From positions 25,423 through 89,422 of the forward strand of contig ONWA01000002.1 of the NCBI GenBank assembly GCA_900321425.1: a stretch of 64,000 nucleotides of DNA. The letters run 5' to 3'. The position numbers were made by a program, and so were the translations under genes. The DNA is from an uncultured Prevotellaceae bacterium (lineage in GTDB: Bacteria > Bacteroidota > Bacteroidia > Bacteroidales > Bacteroidaceae). The notes under the pieces are model-generated. The model had not been told where the DNA came from. It did not search any database and saw only the letters and a program-made list of their open reading frames with translations. Below are positions 7,702 through 16,438 of the stretch, piece after piece (the first letter of the stretch is position 1; each line of letters opens with the position of its first letter).

Positions 7702-8625
7702 ATGACCGATGACGAGAAATATATGAGTAGATGCCTTCAGTTGGCACGATGTGGGCGACAAAATGCAAAACCCAACCCGATGGTGGGGGCTGTGATTGTG
7801 GCAGATGGTCGTGTGATTGGCGAGGGGTATCATGTACGGTGCGGTGAAGGCCATGCCGAGGTGAATGCCTTTGCCAGTGTACAACCTGAGGATATTGGTT
7901 TACTGAAGGATGCCACCCTTTATGTGTCGTTGGAGCCCTGTTCTCATTATGGGAAAACGCCTCCTTGTGCTGACTTGATTATCCGAAAAGGTGTCTCCCG
8001 TGTAGTAGTTGGCTGTATCGATCCTTTTGCTGAGGTACAAGGTCGCGGTATTCGTAAGTTACGCGAAGCAGGTATCCGTGTAGATGTGGGTATCTTAGAA
8101 GATGAGTGTCGTTGGTTAAATCGTCGTTTTTTTACATTTCATCGCGAGCATCGTCCTTATATTATTCTGAAATGGGCACAAACAGCTAATGGGTTGATGG
8201 ATTATCGCGGACAGACACTCGCTATCTCTACTCCCTTTACGCAGATGCTTTCACATAAGTTGCGTGCGGAGGAAGATGCCATCTTGGTGGGTAGGGTAAC
8301 AGACGAGCGTGAGCACCCTCAACTGACGGTGCGTCATTGGGTTGGTTCCAATCCCCAGCGTCTGGTCATCGACCGTCGTCATCCGCTCAATCTGCAAAGT
8401 CTTTATGCCCATCAGATACAATCGCTGATTGTGGAAGGTGGTGCAAAGACCCTCCAGTCGTTTTTAGAGCAAGGCCTTTGGGATGAACTACGGGTGGAGA
8501 CTAATCAGACACTTACCGTTGATGGTGGTACAGTGGCACCCCTTGTTCCTACCGATGCAATGGTTGTAAATAGCCTGTTTTACGATACGAATACCATTGT
8601 CACCTATCGTCGCAAAGAACTGTAA
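7702..8625 (+). CDS. ribD: Bifunctional riboflavin deaminase/reductase RibD, reductase domain shortened
   Basis: The protein has 307 residues. It catalyses two early steps of riboflavin synthesis: deamination of the pyrimidine intermediate and NADPH reduction of its ribosyl group. The N-terminal deaminase (1-145) has the zinc motif HAEVNAF and SLEPCSHYGKTPPCAD. The reductase domain begins at RPYIILKWAQTANGLMD. It is shorter than usual: after RLVIDRRHPL the sequence passes almost directly to IQSLIVEGGAKTLQSF, so about 40 residues typical of the family are absent, although the frame is intact. ATG 7702 begins MTDDEKYMSRC, the normal N-terminus. It is divergent from prmC. Confidence 0.94.
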   Translation: MTDDEKYMSRCLQLARCGRQNAKPNPMVGAVIVADGRVIGEGYHVRCGEGHAEVNAFASVQPEDIGLLKDATLYVSLEPCSHYGKTPPCADLIIRKGVSRVVVGCIDPFAEVQGRGIRKLREAGIRVDVGILEDECRWLNRRFFTFHREHRPYIILKWAQTANGLMDYRGQTLAISTPFTQMLSHKLRAEEDAILVGRVTDEREHPQLTVRHWVGSNPQRLVIDRRHPLNLQSLYAHQIQSLIVEGGAKTLQSFLEQGLWDELRVETNQTLTVDGGTVAPLVPTDAMVVNSLFYDTNTIVTYRRKEL

Positions 8626-8635
8626 AGAAGGCAGA

Positions 8636-9097
8636 CTATTTTCTTCCAAAATCGGCTGGAACCTCACCCCATTTCTGTGTTTCCCATTTGATGATGGGGT
8701 TTCGGAAATTGTGCGTATTCAACCATCGTTCAGCCCTTTCAATCACCTGAAAGAGCAGCTCCGTTTCGGGCGTGCGTTCCAGTTTCGTTTTACATTTTCG
8801 CTTGTTGACCCACAGGATGGCATTGTATGAATCGGAGTAGATGGTCTTGAAATGTAGCCCTTTCTGCCAGCAGAGTGCCAATGCATGGACAATAGCCAGA
8901 AATTCCCCAATATTGTTCGTGCCGCGAACAGGTCCATAATGGAAGACACGTTCACCTGTCGCCAGATCAATCGCCTGATATTCCATCGGTCCAGGGTTTC
9001 CTGAACAGGCAGCATCGACAGCCCATGCATCTGCCCTTACTTCTAAAGGCAGAGGCAAAACGGTGTCATGACGATTCGTTGGAGGATTTTGAACCAT
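8636..9097 (-). CDS. rnhA: Ribonuclease HI family protein
   Basis: The protein has 153 residues. The catalytic carboxylates of RNase HI can be placed in order: VDAACSGNPG near residue 28, GEFLAIVHAL near 64, YSDSYNAI near 89 and the terminal VPADFGRK. It cleaves the RNA strand of RNA-DNA hybrids. The C-terminus is compact and ends soon after the fourth acidic residue. It is convergent with ribD (10 bp apart, no clear hairpin) and lies 12 bp after argS, so it may be co-transcribed with argS. Confidence 0.9.
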   Translation of the reverse strand: MVQNPPTNRHDTVLPLPLEVRADAWAVDAACSGNPGPMEYQAIDLATGERVFHYGPVRGTNNIGEFLAIVHALALCWQKGLHFKTIYSDSYNAILWVNKRKCKTKLERTPETELLFQVIERAERWLNTHNFRNPIIKWETQKWGEVPADFGRK

Positions 9098-9109
9098 ATA
9101 TTCTGTGCT

Positions 9110-10894
9110 TTACATCCGTTCTGGAACTTCAATGCCCAGCAGACTCATGCCATTCTTGATAATCTTAGCCACATTTCTAGAAATGACCAGTCGGATCTGC
9201 TTCTTCTGCTCATCAGGCTCATTTAAGATACTGTAGTCGTGGTAGAACTGATTGAATACTTTTGTCAGCTCATAGCAGTAGTTAGCAATACCGCTGGGTG
9301 AGTAGTCCTTTCCTGCCTGTGCTACGGCTGTACCAAACTCGTTCATCTTCTGTATCAGTTCAATCTCTTTAGCAGTGAGATCGGATTGGTGAGAGGTCAG
9401 TGGAATGTTTTGTTCTGCAGCTTTTCTTAGGATGCTGCGGATACGGGCATAGGTATACTGGATAAATGGTCCTGTGTTCCCGTTGAAGTCAATACTTTCC
9501 TCGGGATTGAAGAGCATATTTTTTCGCGCGTCCACTTTCAAGATGAAATATTTCAAAGCGCCCATACCTACGATGCGTGCAATCTCGCGACGTTCTTCCT
9601 CGCTCATATCATCGAATTTGCCCAGTTCCATCGATGTTTTGTAGGCATCTTCCATCATCAAAGCCATCAGGTCGTCAGCGTCAACTACCGTTCCTTCGCG
9701 GCTCTTCATTTTACCGTTAGGTAGCTCTACCATCCCGTAGGAGAAGTGTACTAGTTCTTTACCCCACTTGAACCCGAGTCGGTCAAGGAGAATAGAGAGT
9801 ACCTGGAAGTGATAATTCTGCTCATTACCAACTACGTAGATCATCTTGTCGATGGGATAGTCCTGAAAACGCATCTCAGCGGTGCCGATATCTTGAGTCA
9901 TATAAACACTGGTTCCATCGCTTCGCAGTAATAGTTTCTGGTCGAGGCCTTCATTGGTGAGGTCAGCCCATACGCTATTGTCTTCGTGTCGTTCAAAGAG
10001 CCCCTTAGCTAGACCTTCTTCCACTTTTGCCTTACCTTTCAGGTAGGTTTGAGACTCGTAGTAGATTTTGTCGAACGATACGCCCATCGTTTTATAAGTC
10101 TCATCGAAACCGGCATATACCCAGTTGTTCATCTTTTCCCACAAAGCTCTTACCTCAGGGTCGTTATTTTCCCATTTCACCAGCATCTCATGGGCTTCCT
10201 TGATGAGCGGTGCTTCCTGTTTGGCTTGTTCCTCATCCATGCCCTGTGCCATCAATTCCTTGATTTGTTCACGGTAATGTTTGTCGAAAGCGACGTAGTA
10301 GTCACCGATGAGATGGTCACCTTTCTTTCCAGCGCTCTCTGGTGTTTCACCGTTGCCGTATTTCAGCCATGCGAGCATCGATTTGCAGATATGGATACCG
10401 CGGTCGTTGACAATATTAGTTTTGACCACCTTGTTGCCATTGGCTTCCATGATCTTGGCTAATGACCAGCCGAGAAGATTGTTGCGCACATGCCCTAAGT
10501 GTAAGGGTTTGTTGGTGTTGGGTGAGGAGTATTCTATCATGACAAGTGGTGATTGCTCGTTGGCACTTTGCATACCAAAGTACTCGTCACTATCGATTGT
10601 ACGAAGCAATTCAATCCATGCTCCATTTCCTATGCAGATATTCAGGAACCCTTTCACTACATTGAATTTCTCTACGGCTACACAGTGTTCTTGCAGGTAA
10701 TCACCGATTTCCTGTGCTGTTTGTTCAGGCGACTTATGTGCCATTTTTACAAACGGGAAGACCACTAGCGTGAGGTTGCCTTCAAACTCACTTCTGGTTT
10801 TTTGTAACTGTACCATTTTTTCGGGCACCTCTTGTCCGTAGAGCGCCTTCACCGCCTCCTGTGCGGCCTTACTGATCATTGTTTCGATGTTCAT
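9110..10894 (-). CDS. argS: Arginyl-tRNA synthetase
   Basis: The protein has 594 residues, a class I aminoacyl-tRNA synthetase. The HIGH motif is in SSPNTNKPLHLGHVRNN around residues 122-138. The KMSKS equivalent is GKMKSREGTVVDADD near 393-407, as is common in bacterial ArgRS. An N-terminal Arg_tRNA_synt_N domain and a C-terminal DALR anticodon-binding domain (ending LLGIEVPERM) complete the enzyme. ATG 10894 is used: a longer frame would begin MYLCSQ, but that stretch is the promoter -7 region read as codons. Confidence 0.97.
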   Translation of the reverse strand: MNIETMISKAAQEAVKALYGQEVPEKMVQLQKTRSEFEGNLTLVVFPFVKMAHKSPEQTAQEIGDYLQEHCVAVEKFNVVKGFLNICIGNGAWIELLRTIDSDEYFGMQSANEQSPLVMIEYSSPNTNKPLHLGHVRNNLLGWSLAKIMEANGNKVVKTNIVNDRGIHICKSMLAWLKYGNGETPESAGKKGDHLIGDYYVAFDKHYREQIKELMAQGMDEEQAKQEAPLIKEAHEMLVKWENNDPEVRALWEKMNNWVYAGFDETYKTMGVSFDKIYYESQTYLKGKAKVEEGLAKGLFERHEDNSVWADLTNEGLDQKLLLRSDGTSVYMTQDIGTAEMRFQDYPIDKMIYVVGNEQNYHFQVLSILLDRLGFKWGKELVHFSYGMVELPNGKMKSREGTVVDADDLMALMMEDAYKTSMELGKFDDMSEEERREIARIVGMGALKYFILKVDARKNMLFNPEESIDFNGNTGPFIQYTYARIRSILRKAAEQNIPLTSHQSDLTAKEIELIQKMNEFGTAVAQAGKDYSPSGIANYCYELTKVFNQFYHDYSILNEPDEQKKQIRLVISRNVAKIIKNGMSLLGIEVPERM

Positions 10895-10913
10895 GTCCTT
10901 CGAATTTTGGCTG

Positions 10914-10921
10914 CAAAGGTA
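10914..10921 (-). promoter_or_regulatory. Promoter -7 motif for argS
   Basis: Minus-strand TACCTTTG followed by CAGCC lies 19 bp upstream of the argS ATG. The probable -33 region overlaps the neighbouring terminator hairpin. Confidence 0.7.
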
Positions 10922-10925
10922 CAAC

Positions 10926-10958
10926 TTTTTACTGATTAATTTTCCAAATCAGTAAAAA
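10926..10958 (-). terminator. Hairpin terminator between the PP2C gene and argS
   Basis: TTTTTACTGATT (10926-10937) and AATCAGTAAAAA (10947-10958) are perfect inverted repeats with a 9-nt loop. On the minus strand it lies downstream of the PP2C stop at 10985 and ends in a run of five A/T pairs, so it could terminate in either direction. Confidence 0.7.
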
Positions 10959-10984
10959 TATTCATCTTGTATCCTATGTATACC

Positions 10985-12970
10985 TTATTTATTATATTGG
11001 ATGGCCAGCATCGTGAGGTCATCACTCTGTTCGGCATCGGCTACAAACTCTTTGACGGCGTTGAACATATTCTTGATGACTGTCTGCGGCTGTGTCTTGT
11101 CTCTCTCCAAGAGACTCTCTGCCAGTCGGATGACTCGCTCGTCGCCAAACTGCTCGTGACAAGTATTCTCGGCTTCGTTGAGTCCGTCGGTATATAGGAA
11201 TATGGTCGTCTTTGGGTCGATGAGCGCTTCCTGATGCGTAAACGTCCATCCTGACAGGACACCAAGGGGTAGGTTGGGGTCGCAATCCAATTGCCCCACG
11301 CCTCTTCCTATCAGTATAGGGGCCTCATGTCCCGCATTACAGTATACGAGGTTTCCTGTCGCCAAATCCAACACGCCGACGAAGCAGGTGACAAACATAC
11401 CGGTCTCGTTGTTCTCAGAAATGGCCTCGTTGATGGCTGTGATGATATGATCCGGTTGTGAGGTGTGGGCGGATACGTTGCGGAACAGGAATCGGGTGAC
11501 TGCCATAACCAAGGATGCGGGTACACCTTTTCCGCTGACGTCACCGATACAGAAATACAGTTTCTCATCACGGATGTAGAAGTCAAACAGGTCGCCACCC
11601 ACCTCCTTGGCAGGCTTAAGTTGTCCGAAGATGTCTATATCATGACGCTCAGGATAGGGTGGGAATGTTTTGGGAAGCATTGACATCTGAATATCGCTGG
11701 CAATTTTCAGTTCGTTTTCTATAGCTGCGTTTTGAGCTGTTGTCGTCTTCAGATCCTCTACGTAGCGTATGAGTGAGTGTTGCATCTCTTCGAACGAGTC
11801 ACGAAGGGCGCGTATCTCGGTGTTTTGTTTGATCTCCGGCAGCTTCGTACTAAAGTTACCTTTGGCAACTTCGTCGGCCGTGGTGGTGAGACGTTTGAGA
11901 GGCTTGATGGTTCGACGGATAGAGAAGCGTCCGATGAGATATATTACCAATACACCGATGAAGATGATGATCAACAGGATGATACCGAAGGCATAGCCAA
12001 TGACTCTGATATCGAACATCGGTACAACCATTCCTACCGACCAGTCGGTGTAATCGATAGCATGGTAAAACAAACAGGAACTGGTGCCGTTGATGGTGAG
12101 TTCTTTTTCTTCATCATTTTGATAATAGACACCTCTTTCATTAGTTACCATCATTTTTCCTGCATGGTCATCAAGCGTGTCGGCAGTTTCTTTGGCATGT
12201 GTGAAATAGTTGTCTCTGAGTATCCGTTTGATATCGGGGTGAACAATATAGGTGCCTTTTTGATCTATAATGAAGCAGTAGATATTGTCATCAAGACCTT
12301 TTTTTCTGTCGGTCCTTTCGATGGTGTTTTGTAATTTGTTACTCAACCACCCGAGTGACAGGTCGGCTCCAAGTACGGCAACAACTTCACCTTTTTTGTT
12401 ATGTATAGGTGCCATGCAGGAGACGAGTGGTACGATAGAGTCGTTTTCCTCGAAGAAAGGTTTTGACCAAGTACCTTCTTTGCTTTCCTTTCCTTTTTTG
12501 AACCATTCGCTGTTCAAGTAGTCATAGTTGGGACCACCAATATTCCTGGTCACGATGGTGCTGTCTTTCTCACGAACTGCATAGGGGGCAAACCAGCGAC
12601 CTTTCTTTGGATAATATGTGTCGATGAAACTGATTCCGCAACTGCGTATACGTGGGTTGCGTTCTACGATTCGTTTCATGATATCGTACATCTTTTCGGG
12701 TTGATCAAGGTTTTCCTCAATCTCATCAATATGATTGACGGTGCCCACATATACATCCGACATCACTCGTCTGATCTGTTGGTTCGTATTGTCGAGAATC
12801 TCTTCGTACTGTCCGATTTCCTCTTCCTCTATGACCTTCACCACTATTTCGTATACCAAATAAGAAGTGAATCCCATGGAGATAATGAGATTGAGAATAA
12901 TGCGTCGTGTCAGCATATTGGCAAGCGACTTTCTTTTCTTGCCTATCTTGAGTAATGATTTTAAGTTCAT
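10985..12970 (-). CDS. Membrane sensor PP2C-type (SpoIIE) phosphatase (module 1)
   Basis: The protein has 661 residues. A membrane helix at about 22-46 is followed by an extracytoplasmic Cache-like sensor (about 47-330, with WFKKGKESKEGTWSKPFF and VAVLGADLSL) and a second helix at about 333-355. A HAMP linker (RRTIKPLKRLTTTADEVAKG), a coiled coil and a SpoIIE/PP2C phosphatase follow (about 430-660). Metal-binding motifs are EVGGDLFDF, GDVSGKGVPASL, YTDGLNEAE and SDDLTML. Such phosphatases dephosphorylate STAS antagonists in response to an external signal. Its likely partners are the STAS/HATPase pair at 5.5-6.3 kb or that at 18.6 kb. The gene appears leaderless (see the promoter at 12,976). 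Confidence 0.92.
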   Translation of the reverse strand: MNLKSLLKIGKKRKSLANMLTRRIILNLIISMGFTSYLVYEIVVKVIEEEEIGQYEEILDNTNQQIRRVMSDVYVGTVNHIDEIEENLDQPEKMYDIMKRIVERNPRIRSCGISFIDTYYPKKGRWFAPYAVREKDSTIVTRNIGGPNYDYLNSEWFKKGKESKEGTWSKPFFEENDSIVPLVSCMAPIHNKKGEVVAVLGADLSLGWLSNKLQNTIERTDRKKGLDDNIYCFIIDQKGTYIVHPDIKRILRDNYFTHAKETADTLDDHAGKMMVTNERGVYYQNDEEKELTINGTSSCLFYHAIDYTDWSVGMVVPMFDIRVIGYAFGIILLIIIFIGVLVIYLIGRFSIRRTIKPLKRLTTTADEVAKGNFSTKLPEIKQNTEIRALRDSFEEMQHSLIRYVEDLKTTTAQNAAIENELKIASDIQMSMLPKTFPPYPERHDIDIFGQLKPAKEVGGDLFDFYIRDEKLYFCIGDVSGKGVPASLVMAVTRFLFRNVSAHTSQPDHIITAINEAISENNETGMFVTCFVGVLDLATGNLVYCNAGHEAPILIGRGVGQLDCDPNLPLGVLSGWTFTHQEALIDPKTTIFLYTDGLNEAENTCHEQFGDERVIRLAESLLERDKTQPQTVIKNMFNAVKEFVADAEQSDDLTMLAIQYNK

Positions 12971-12975
12971 GGCCG

Positions 12976-12983
12976 CAAAATTA
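12976..12983 (-). promoter_or_regulatory. Promoter -7 motif almost abutting the PP2C start codon
   Basis: Minus-strand TAATTTTG is followed by only five bases (CGGCC) and then the ATG at 12970. Since transcription in this phylum starts a few bases after the -7 motif, the mRNA would be leaderless or nearly so. Confidence 0.55.
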
Positions 12984-13098
12984 ATAAAAGAACCACGATA
13001 TGAGAAAAAATAAGCATTAAAAAACCTTTAATATGTTAAATAAAGATAAATGTAGTCGTTTTAACGTATGACAATCTTACTGTCTCTAATTATTTTCA

Positions 13099-13106
13099 TA
13101 CCTTTG
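13099..13106 (+). promoter_or_regulatory. Promoter -7 motif for the rplM-rpsI-rpsB-tsf operon
   Basis: TACCTTTG followed by CAG is a consensus-quality Bacteroidetes -7 motif, placed about 200 bp before rplM. Confidence 0.75.
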
Positions 13107-13111
13107 CAGTC

Positions 13112-13308
13112 CGATTATTGGGGAGAGACTTAGAATCCCCGTGGATGTAGTGTGAATAGCACTGTCTTTGGCCGGGCAGAGTGGTTCGTGAATCGACATT
13201 CAAGCATGCGTTAGACTGCTGCGGAGATTAGACCTTCGTTGGCGGTATTTGTGTGTGCAATAAGAGAGAATTAAACATGTTTTTTAGTAGTAAAATTTAA
13301 AATTTAAA
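13112..13308 (+). promoter_or_regulatory. Structured 5' leader of rplM, ribosomal-protein leader candidate
   Basis: About 195 nt of untranslated leader contain local hairpins: GGGGA/TCCCC at 13120-13140 and AGTG/CACT near 13149-13163. No ORF of note is present. Ribosomal protein operons of many phyla are controlled by binding of a product protein to such leaders, and an L13 leader is a natural expectation here. The assignment rests on position and length; I have not matched it to a defined family. Confidence 0.5.
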
Positions 13309-13770
13309 ATGAACACTTTAAGTTACAAGACTATTTCCGTCAACAAGGAAACAGCTAAGAAGGAGTGGGTGGTGATTGATGCCACAGACCAAGTTGTTGG
13401 CCGTCTCGCTTCAAAGGTAGCTAAGCTGATTCGCGGAAAGTACAAGCCAACCTTCACCCCACACGTAGATTGTGGTGACAACGTGATTCTGATTAACGCT
13501 GACAAGGTGATTTTCACTGGCAAGAAAGAAACCGACAAGGTTTACACTCGTTACACTGGTTATCCTGGTGGACAGCGTTTCAACACTCCAGCTGAACTTC
13601 GTAAGAAGCCATTTGGTGTTGAGCGTATTCTCAAGCATGCTGTAAAGGGTATGCTGCCCAAGGGCCCTCTTGGTCGTAGCCTGCTGAACAACCTCTATGT
13701 TTATGAGGGAACAGAGCATCCACATGAGGCACAGAAGCCAAAGACAATAGATATTAACCAGTATAAATAA
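13309..13770 (+). CDS. rplM: 50S ribosomal protein L13
   Basis: The protein has 153 residues, usual for uL13. DATDQVVGRLASKVAKLIRGK and GGQRFNTPAELRKK match the family, and the region VERILKHAVKGMLPKGPLGR is the L13 signature (about residues 103-122). It is the first gene of an rplM-rpsI-rpsB-tsf cluster, 10 bp before rpsI. Confidence 0.98.
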   Translation: MNTLSYKTISVNKETAKKEWVVIDATDQVVGRLASKVAKLIRGKYKPTFTPHVDCGDNVILINADKVIFTGKKETDKVYTRYTGYPGGQRFNTPAELRKKPFGVERILKHAVKGMLPKGPLGRSLLNNLYVYEGTEHPHEAQKPKTIDINQYK

Positions 13771-13780
13771 ATAAGGTAAG

Positions 13781-14167
13781 ATGGAAGTAATTAACGCAAT
13801 TGGTCGTCGTAAGAGCTCTGTAGCTCGTGTTTACCTCACTGAAGGAACAGGCAAGTTTACGATCAACAAGAAAGATTTAGAAGTATATTTCCCATCAGCC
13901 ATCCTTCAGTACGTGGTTAAGCAGCCGCTGAACCTGTTGGAAGTAGCTGAGAAGTATGATATCAAGGCCAACCTCGACGGTGGTGGTTTCACTGGTCAGA
14001 GCCAGGCACTTCGCCTCGCTATTGCCCGTGCCCTCGTTAAGGTGAATGCCGAAGACAAGAAGACGTTGAAGAGCCAGGGTTTCCTCACACGCGACAGCCG
14101 TGAGGTAGAGCGTAAGAAGCCAGGTCAGCCAAAGGCACGTCGTCGCTTCCAGTTCAGTAAGCGTTAA
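13781..14167 (+). CDS. rpsI: 30S ribosomal protein S9
   Basis: The protein has 128 residues. It shows the uS9 start NAIGRRKSSVARVYL, the signature GGGFTGQSQALRLAIARAL (about 66-84) and the basic C-terminal tail ending RRRFQFSKR that reaches the ribosomal P site. It is co-transcribed with rplM. Confidence 0.98.
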   Translation: MEVINAIGRRKSSVARVYLTEGTGKFTINKKDLEVYFPSAILQYVVKQPLNLLEVAEKYDIKANLDGGGFTGQSQALRLAIARALVKVNAEDKKTLKSQGFLTRDSREVERKKPGQPKARRRFQFSKR

Positions 14168-14174
14168 CAACGTT

Positions 14175-14215
14175 AATCCAACTGGACAGAGTTTAGTATC
14201 TAAACCCGTTGGATT
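14175..14215 (+). promoter_or_regulatory. Two-tier hairpin in the rpsI-rpsB gap, S2 leader candidate
   Basis: AATCCAAC (14175-14182) pairs with GTTGGATT (14208-14215). Within it GTTTAG (14191-14196) pairs with CTAAAC (14200-14205). A GC-rich segment follows, containing CCGG and TCGGG. The 126-bp gap between rpsI and rpsB is long for this operon, which suggests a regulatory element bound by S2 or an attenuator. Confidence 0.5.
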
Positions 14216-14293
14216 CCACCGGACTACCATCGGGCTGATTCTAACAAAAAAGAATTCAAAGGAAAGTAAACAACAATTTAAAAGATTAAGACA

Positions 14294-15142
14294 ATGTCAA
14301 GAACAAATTTTGATATGTTGCTGCAGGCTGGCTGTCACTTCGGTCACCTGAAGCGTAAGTGGAACCCAGCAATGGCTCCTTATATTTACACTGAGCGTAA
14401 CGGTATTCACATCATCGACCTGCACAAGACGGTTGCTAAGATTGATGAGGCTGCCGATGCTCTGAAGCAGATTGCCAAGAGTGGCAAGAAGATCCTGTTC
14501 GTCGCTACTAAAAAACAGACAAAGGAAGTGGTTGCTGAGAAGGCAACAAGCATCAATATGCCCTACGTGATTGAGCGTTGGCCAGGTGGTATGCTCACCA
14601 ACTTCCCTACGATCCGCAAGGCCGTAAAGAAAATGGCGAACATTGATAAGCTGATGAACGACGGTACGTTCTCTAACCTCTCTAAGCGTGAGCTGCTGCA
14701 GGTTACCCGTCAGCGTGCCAAGTTGGAGAAGAACCTCGGTTCTATCGCCGACCTGACCCGTCTGCCTAGTGCTCTGTTCGTGGTTGACGTGATGAAAGAG
14801 CAGATTGCTGTAAAGGAGGCTATCCGTCTGGGTATTCCTGTATTCGGTATCGTTGATACCAACAGCAATCCTAACAATATCGACTTTGTGATTCCTGCCA
14901 ACGACGATGCTAAGGACTCTGTAGAAGTTATTCTGAGTGCTTGTTGTGCTGCTATCTCTGAGGGTCTTGAGGAGCGTAAGGCTGAGAAGGCTGACGAGAA
15001 GGCTGCAGAGGCACAGGCAGAGGGAGAGGCTGTTGAGGCAAAACCCAAACGCACACGTCGTACTCGTAAGGATGAGGCTCCTGCAGAGGCTGCTCCCGTA
15101 GCTGAGGAAACTGCTCCTGCCGCAGAGGAAGCTGCAGAGTAA
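14294..15142 (+). CDS. rpsB: 30S ribosomal protein S2
   Basis: The protein has 282 residues. Conserved S2 features are MLLQAGCHFGHLKRKWNP at the N-terminus, FVATKKQTKEVV, RWPGGMLTNF near 95 and PSALFVVDV. The C-terminal 50 residues form a low-complexity tail rich in Ala, Glu and basic residues, longer than in E. coli S2. It is followed by tsf, as in most bacteria. Confidence 0.98.
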   Translation: MSRTNFDMLLQAGCHFGHLKRKWNPAMAPYIYTERNGIHIIDLHKTVAKIDEAADALKQIAKSGKKILFVATKKQTKEVVAEKATSINMPYVIERWPGGMLTNFPTIRKAVKKMANIDKLMNDGTFSNLSKRELLQVTRQRAKLEKNLGSIADLTRLPSALFVVDVMKEQIAVKEAIRLGIPVFGIVDTNSNPNNIDFVIPANDDAKDSVEVILSACCAAISEGLEERKAEKADEKAAEAQAEGEAVEAKPKRTRRTRKDEAPAEAAPVAEETAPAAEEAAE

Positions 15143-15178
15143 TAAATCTAAATAGTAATCGTAAAATAGTAAATTACA

Positions 15179-16174
15179 ATGGCAATTTCAATTGATGATA
15201 TCAAGAAGCTTCGCGCAATGACTGGCGCAGGTCTGGCTGACGTGAAGAAGGCACTGACCGAGGCTGATGGCGACTTCGACAAAGCTAAGGAGCTGCTCCG
15301 TGAGCGCGGCCTGGCTATCGCTGCCAAGCGCAGTGACCGTGAGACTTCTAATGGTTGTGTACTCGTAAAGAAGGTTGATGGCTTTGCAGCAATGATTGCT
15401 TTGAAGTGCGAGACCGACTTCGTGGCTAATGGTGCTGACTTCATTGCTCTGACACAGAGCATCCTCGACGCTGCCATCGCTGCTAAGGCTAAGGACATCG
15501 AGGCAGTGAAGGCTCTGACGGTTAACGGTCAGACCGCTCAGGAGGCTGTTACCCAGCGTTCAGGTATCACTGGTGAGAAGATGGAGCTCGATGGCTACCT
15601 GACTCTCGAGGGTGAGAACGTTGAGGTGTACGACCACATGGGCAAGCACACATTGTGCACCATGGTACAGACCAACAAGCCTGCTGCTGAGCAGGGTCAC
15701 CTCGTAGCCATGCAGGTGGCTGCCATGAAGCCCGTAGCTCTGGACGCTGCCAGCGTTGACCAGAAGATTCTCGACGAGGAGTACAAGACCGCTGTTGAGA
15801 AGACCAAGCTGGAGCAGGTAGAGAAATTTGTTGAGATGAAGTTGAAGAAGGCTGGTCTGAACCCCAACCTCGTTGACTCTGAGGATCATATCGAGAGCAA
15901 CATGGCTAAGGGTTGGCTGACTCAGGAGCAGGCTGACGAGGCTCGCAAGATCATTGCTGATGCAAAGGTTGAGGGCGAGGCTAACCTCAAGATGCCTATG
16001 ATTGAGAACATCGCCAAGGGTCGTGTTCAGAAGTTCCTGAAGGAGAGCTGTCTGGTTGACCAGGAGTTCCAGTTCGGTGACGGCGACAAGGCTACTGTTG
16101 CACAGTGGCTCGCTAAGCAGGACAAGGATCTGAAGATCACCGCTTTCAAGCGCTTCACCCTGATTGCTGACTAA
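15179..16174 (+). CDS. tsf: Elongation factor Ts
   Basis: The protein has 331 residues. The EF-Ts N-terminal UBA-like domain with LRAMTGAGLADVKKAL is at residues 11-26, and the core motif CETDFVA is near 80. It exchanges GDP on EF-Tu. It is slightly longer than the E. coli protein, as is common in Bacteroidetes. A strong intrinsic terminator follows at 16197. Confidence 0.98.
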   Translation: MAISIDDIKKLRAMTGAGLADVKKALTEADGDFDKAKELLRERGLAIAAKRSDRETSNGCVLVKKVDGFAAMIALKCETDFVANGADFIALTQSILDAAIAAKAKDIEAVKALTVNGQTAQEAVTQRSGITGEKMELDGYLTLEGENVEVYDHMGKHTLCTMVQTNKPAAEQGHLVAMQVAAMKPVALDAASVDQKILDEEYKTAVEKTKLEQVEKFVEMKLKKAGLNPNLVDSEDHIESNMAKGWLTQEQADEARKIIADAKVEGEANLKMPMIENIAKGRVQKFLKESCLVDQEFQFGDGDKATVAQWLAKQDKDLKITAFKRFTLIAD

Positions 16175-16196
16175 TAGAGTCTTCTATATCATAATG

Positions 16197-16230
16197 ATTG
16201 GGCTGTCCGAACGGGCAGCCCAATTTTTTT
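16197..16230 (+). terminator. Intrinsic terminator of the rplM-tsf operon
   Basis: ATTGGGCTGTCC and GGGCAGCCCAAT form a 12-bp stem (one G-T pair) with loop GAAC, followed by seven to eight T. It lies 22 bp after the tsf stop. Confidence 0.9.
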
Positions 16231-16426
16231 GCGTGATGACCTGTAGATGAGGTGCGTGATGCAACGCAAAATAAAACAAAACAAAAAAATAGGGCTCATT
16301 CTGCGTTAATTCTGAAAACTTTCGTATCTTTACACCTGAATAATTGATAAATCTGTTATCGTGGGCAACACGAGTCCTTGGCTGTAAAAAATTGCACATT
16401 ATTGTTGTTATATTCTTTTTTTTATC

Positions 16427-16434
16427 TATCTTTG
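16427..16434 (+). promoter_or_regulatory. Promoter -7 motif four bases before the fused phosphatase gene
   Basis: TATCTTTG is followed by CACT and then ATG at 16439, implying a leaderless message. A second, weaker motif (TATCTTTA) lies near 16325. The rest of 16231-16426 shows no gene. Confidence 0.6.
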
Positions 16435-16438
16435 CACT

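Noticed and set aside
9110-10924. Longer starts for argS (and purL at 62759) beginning MYLCSQ
   Set aside because: The shared N-terminus is the promoter motif TACCTTTGCAGCC read as codons.
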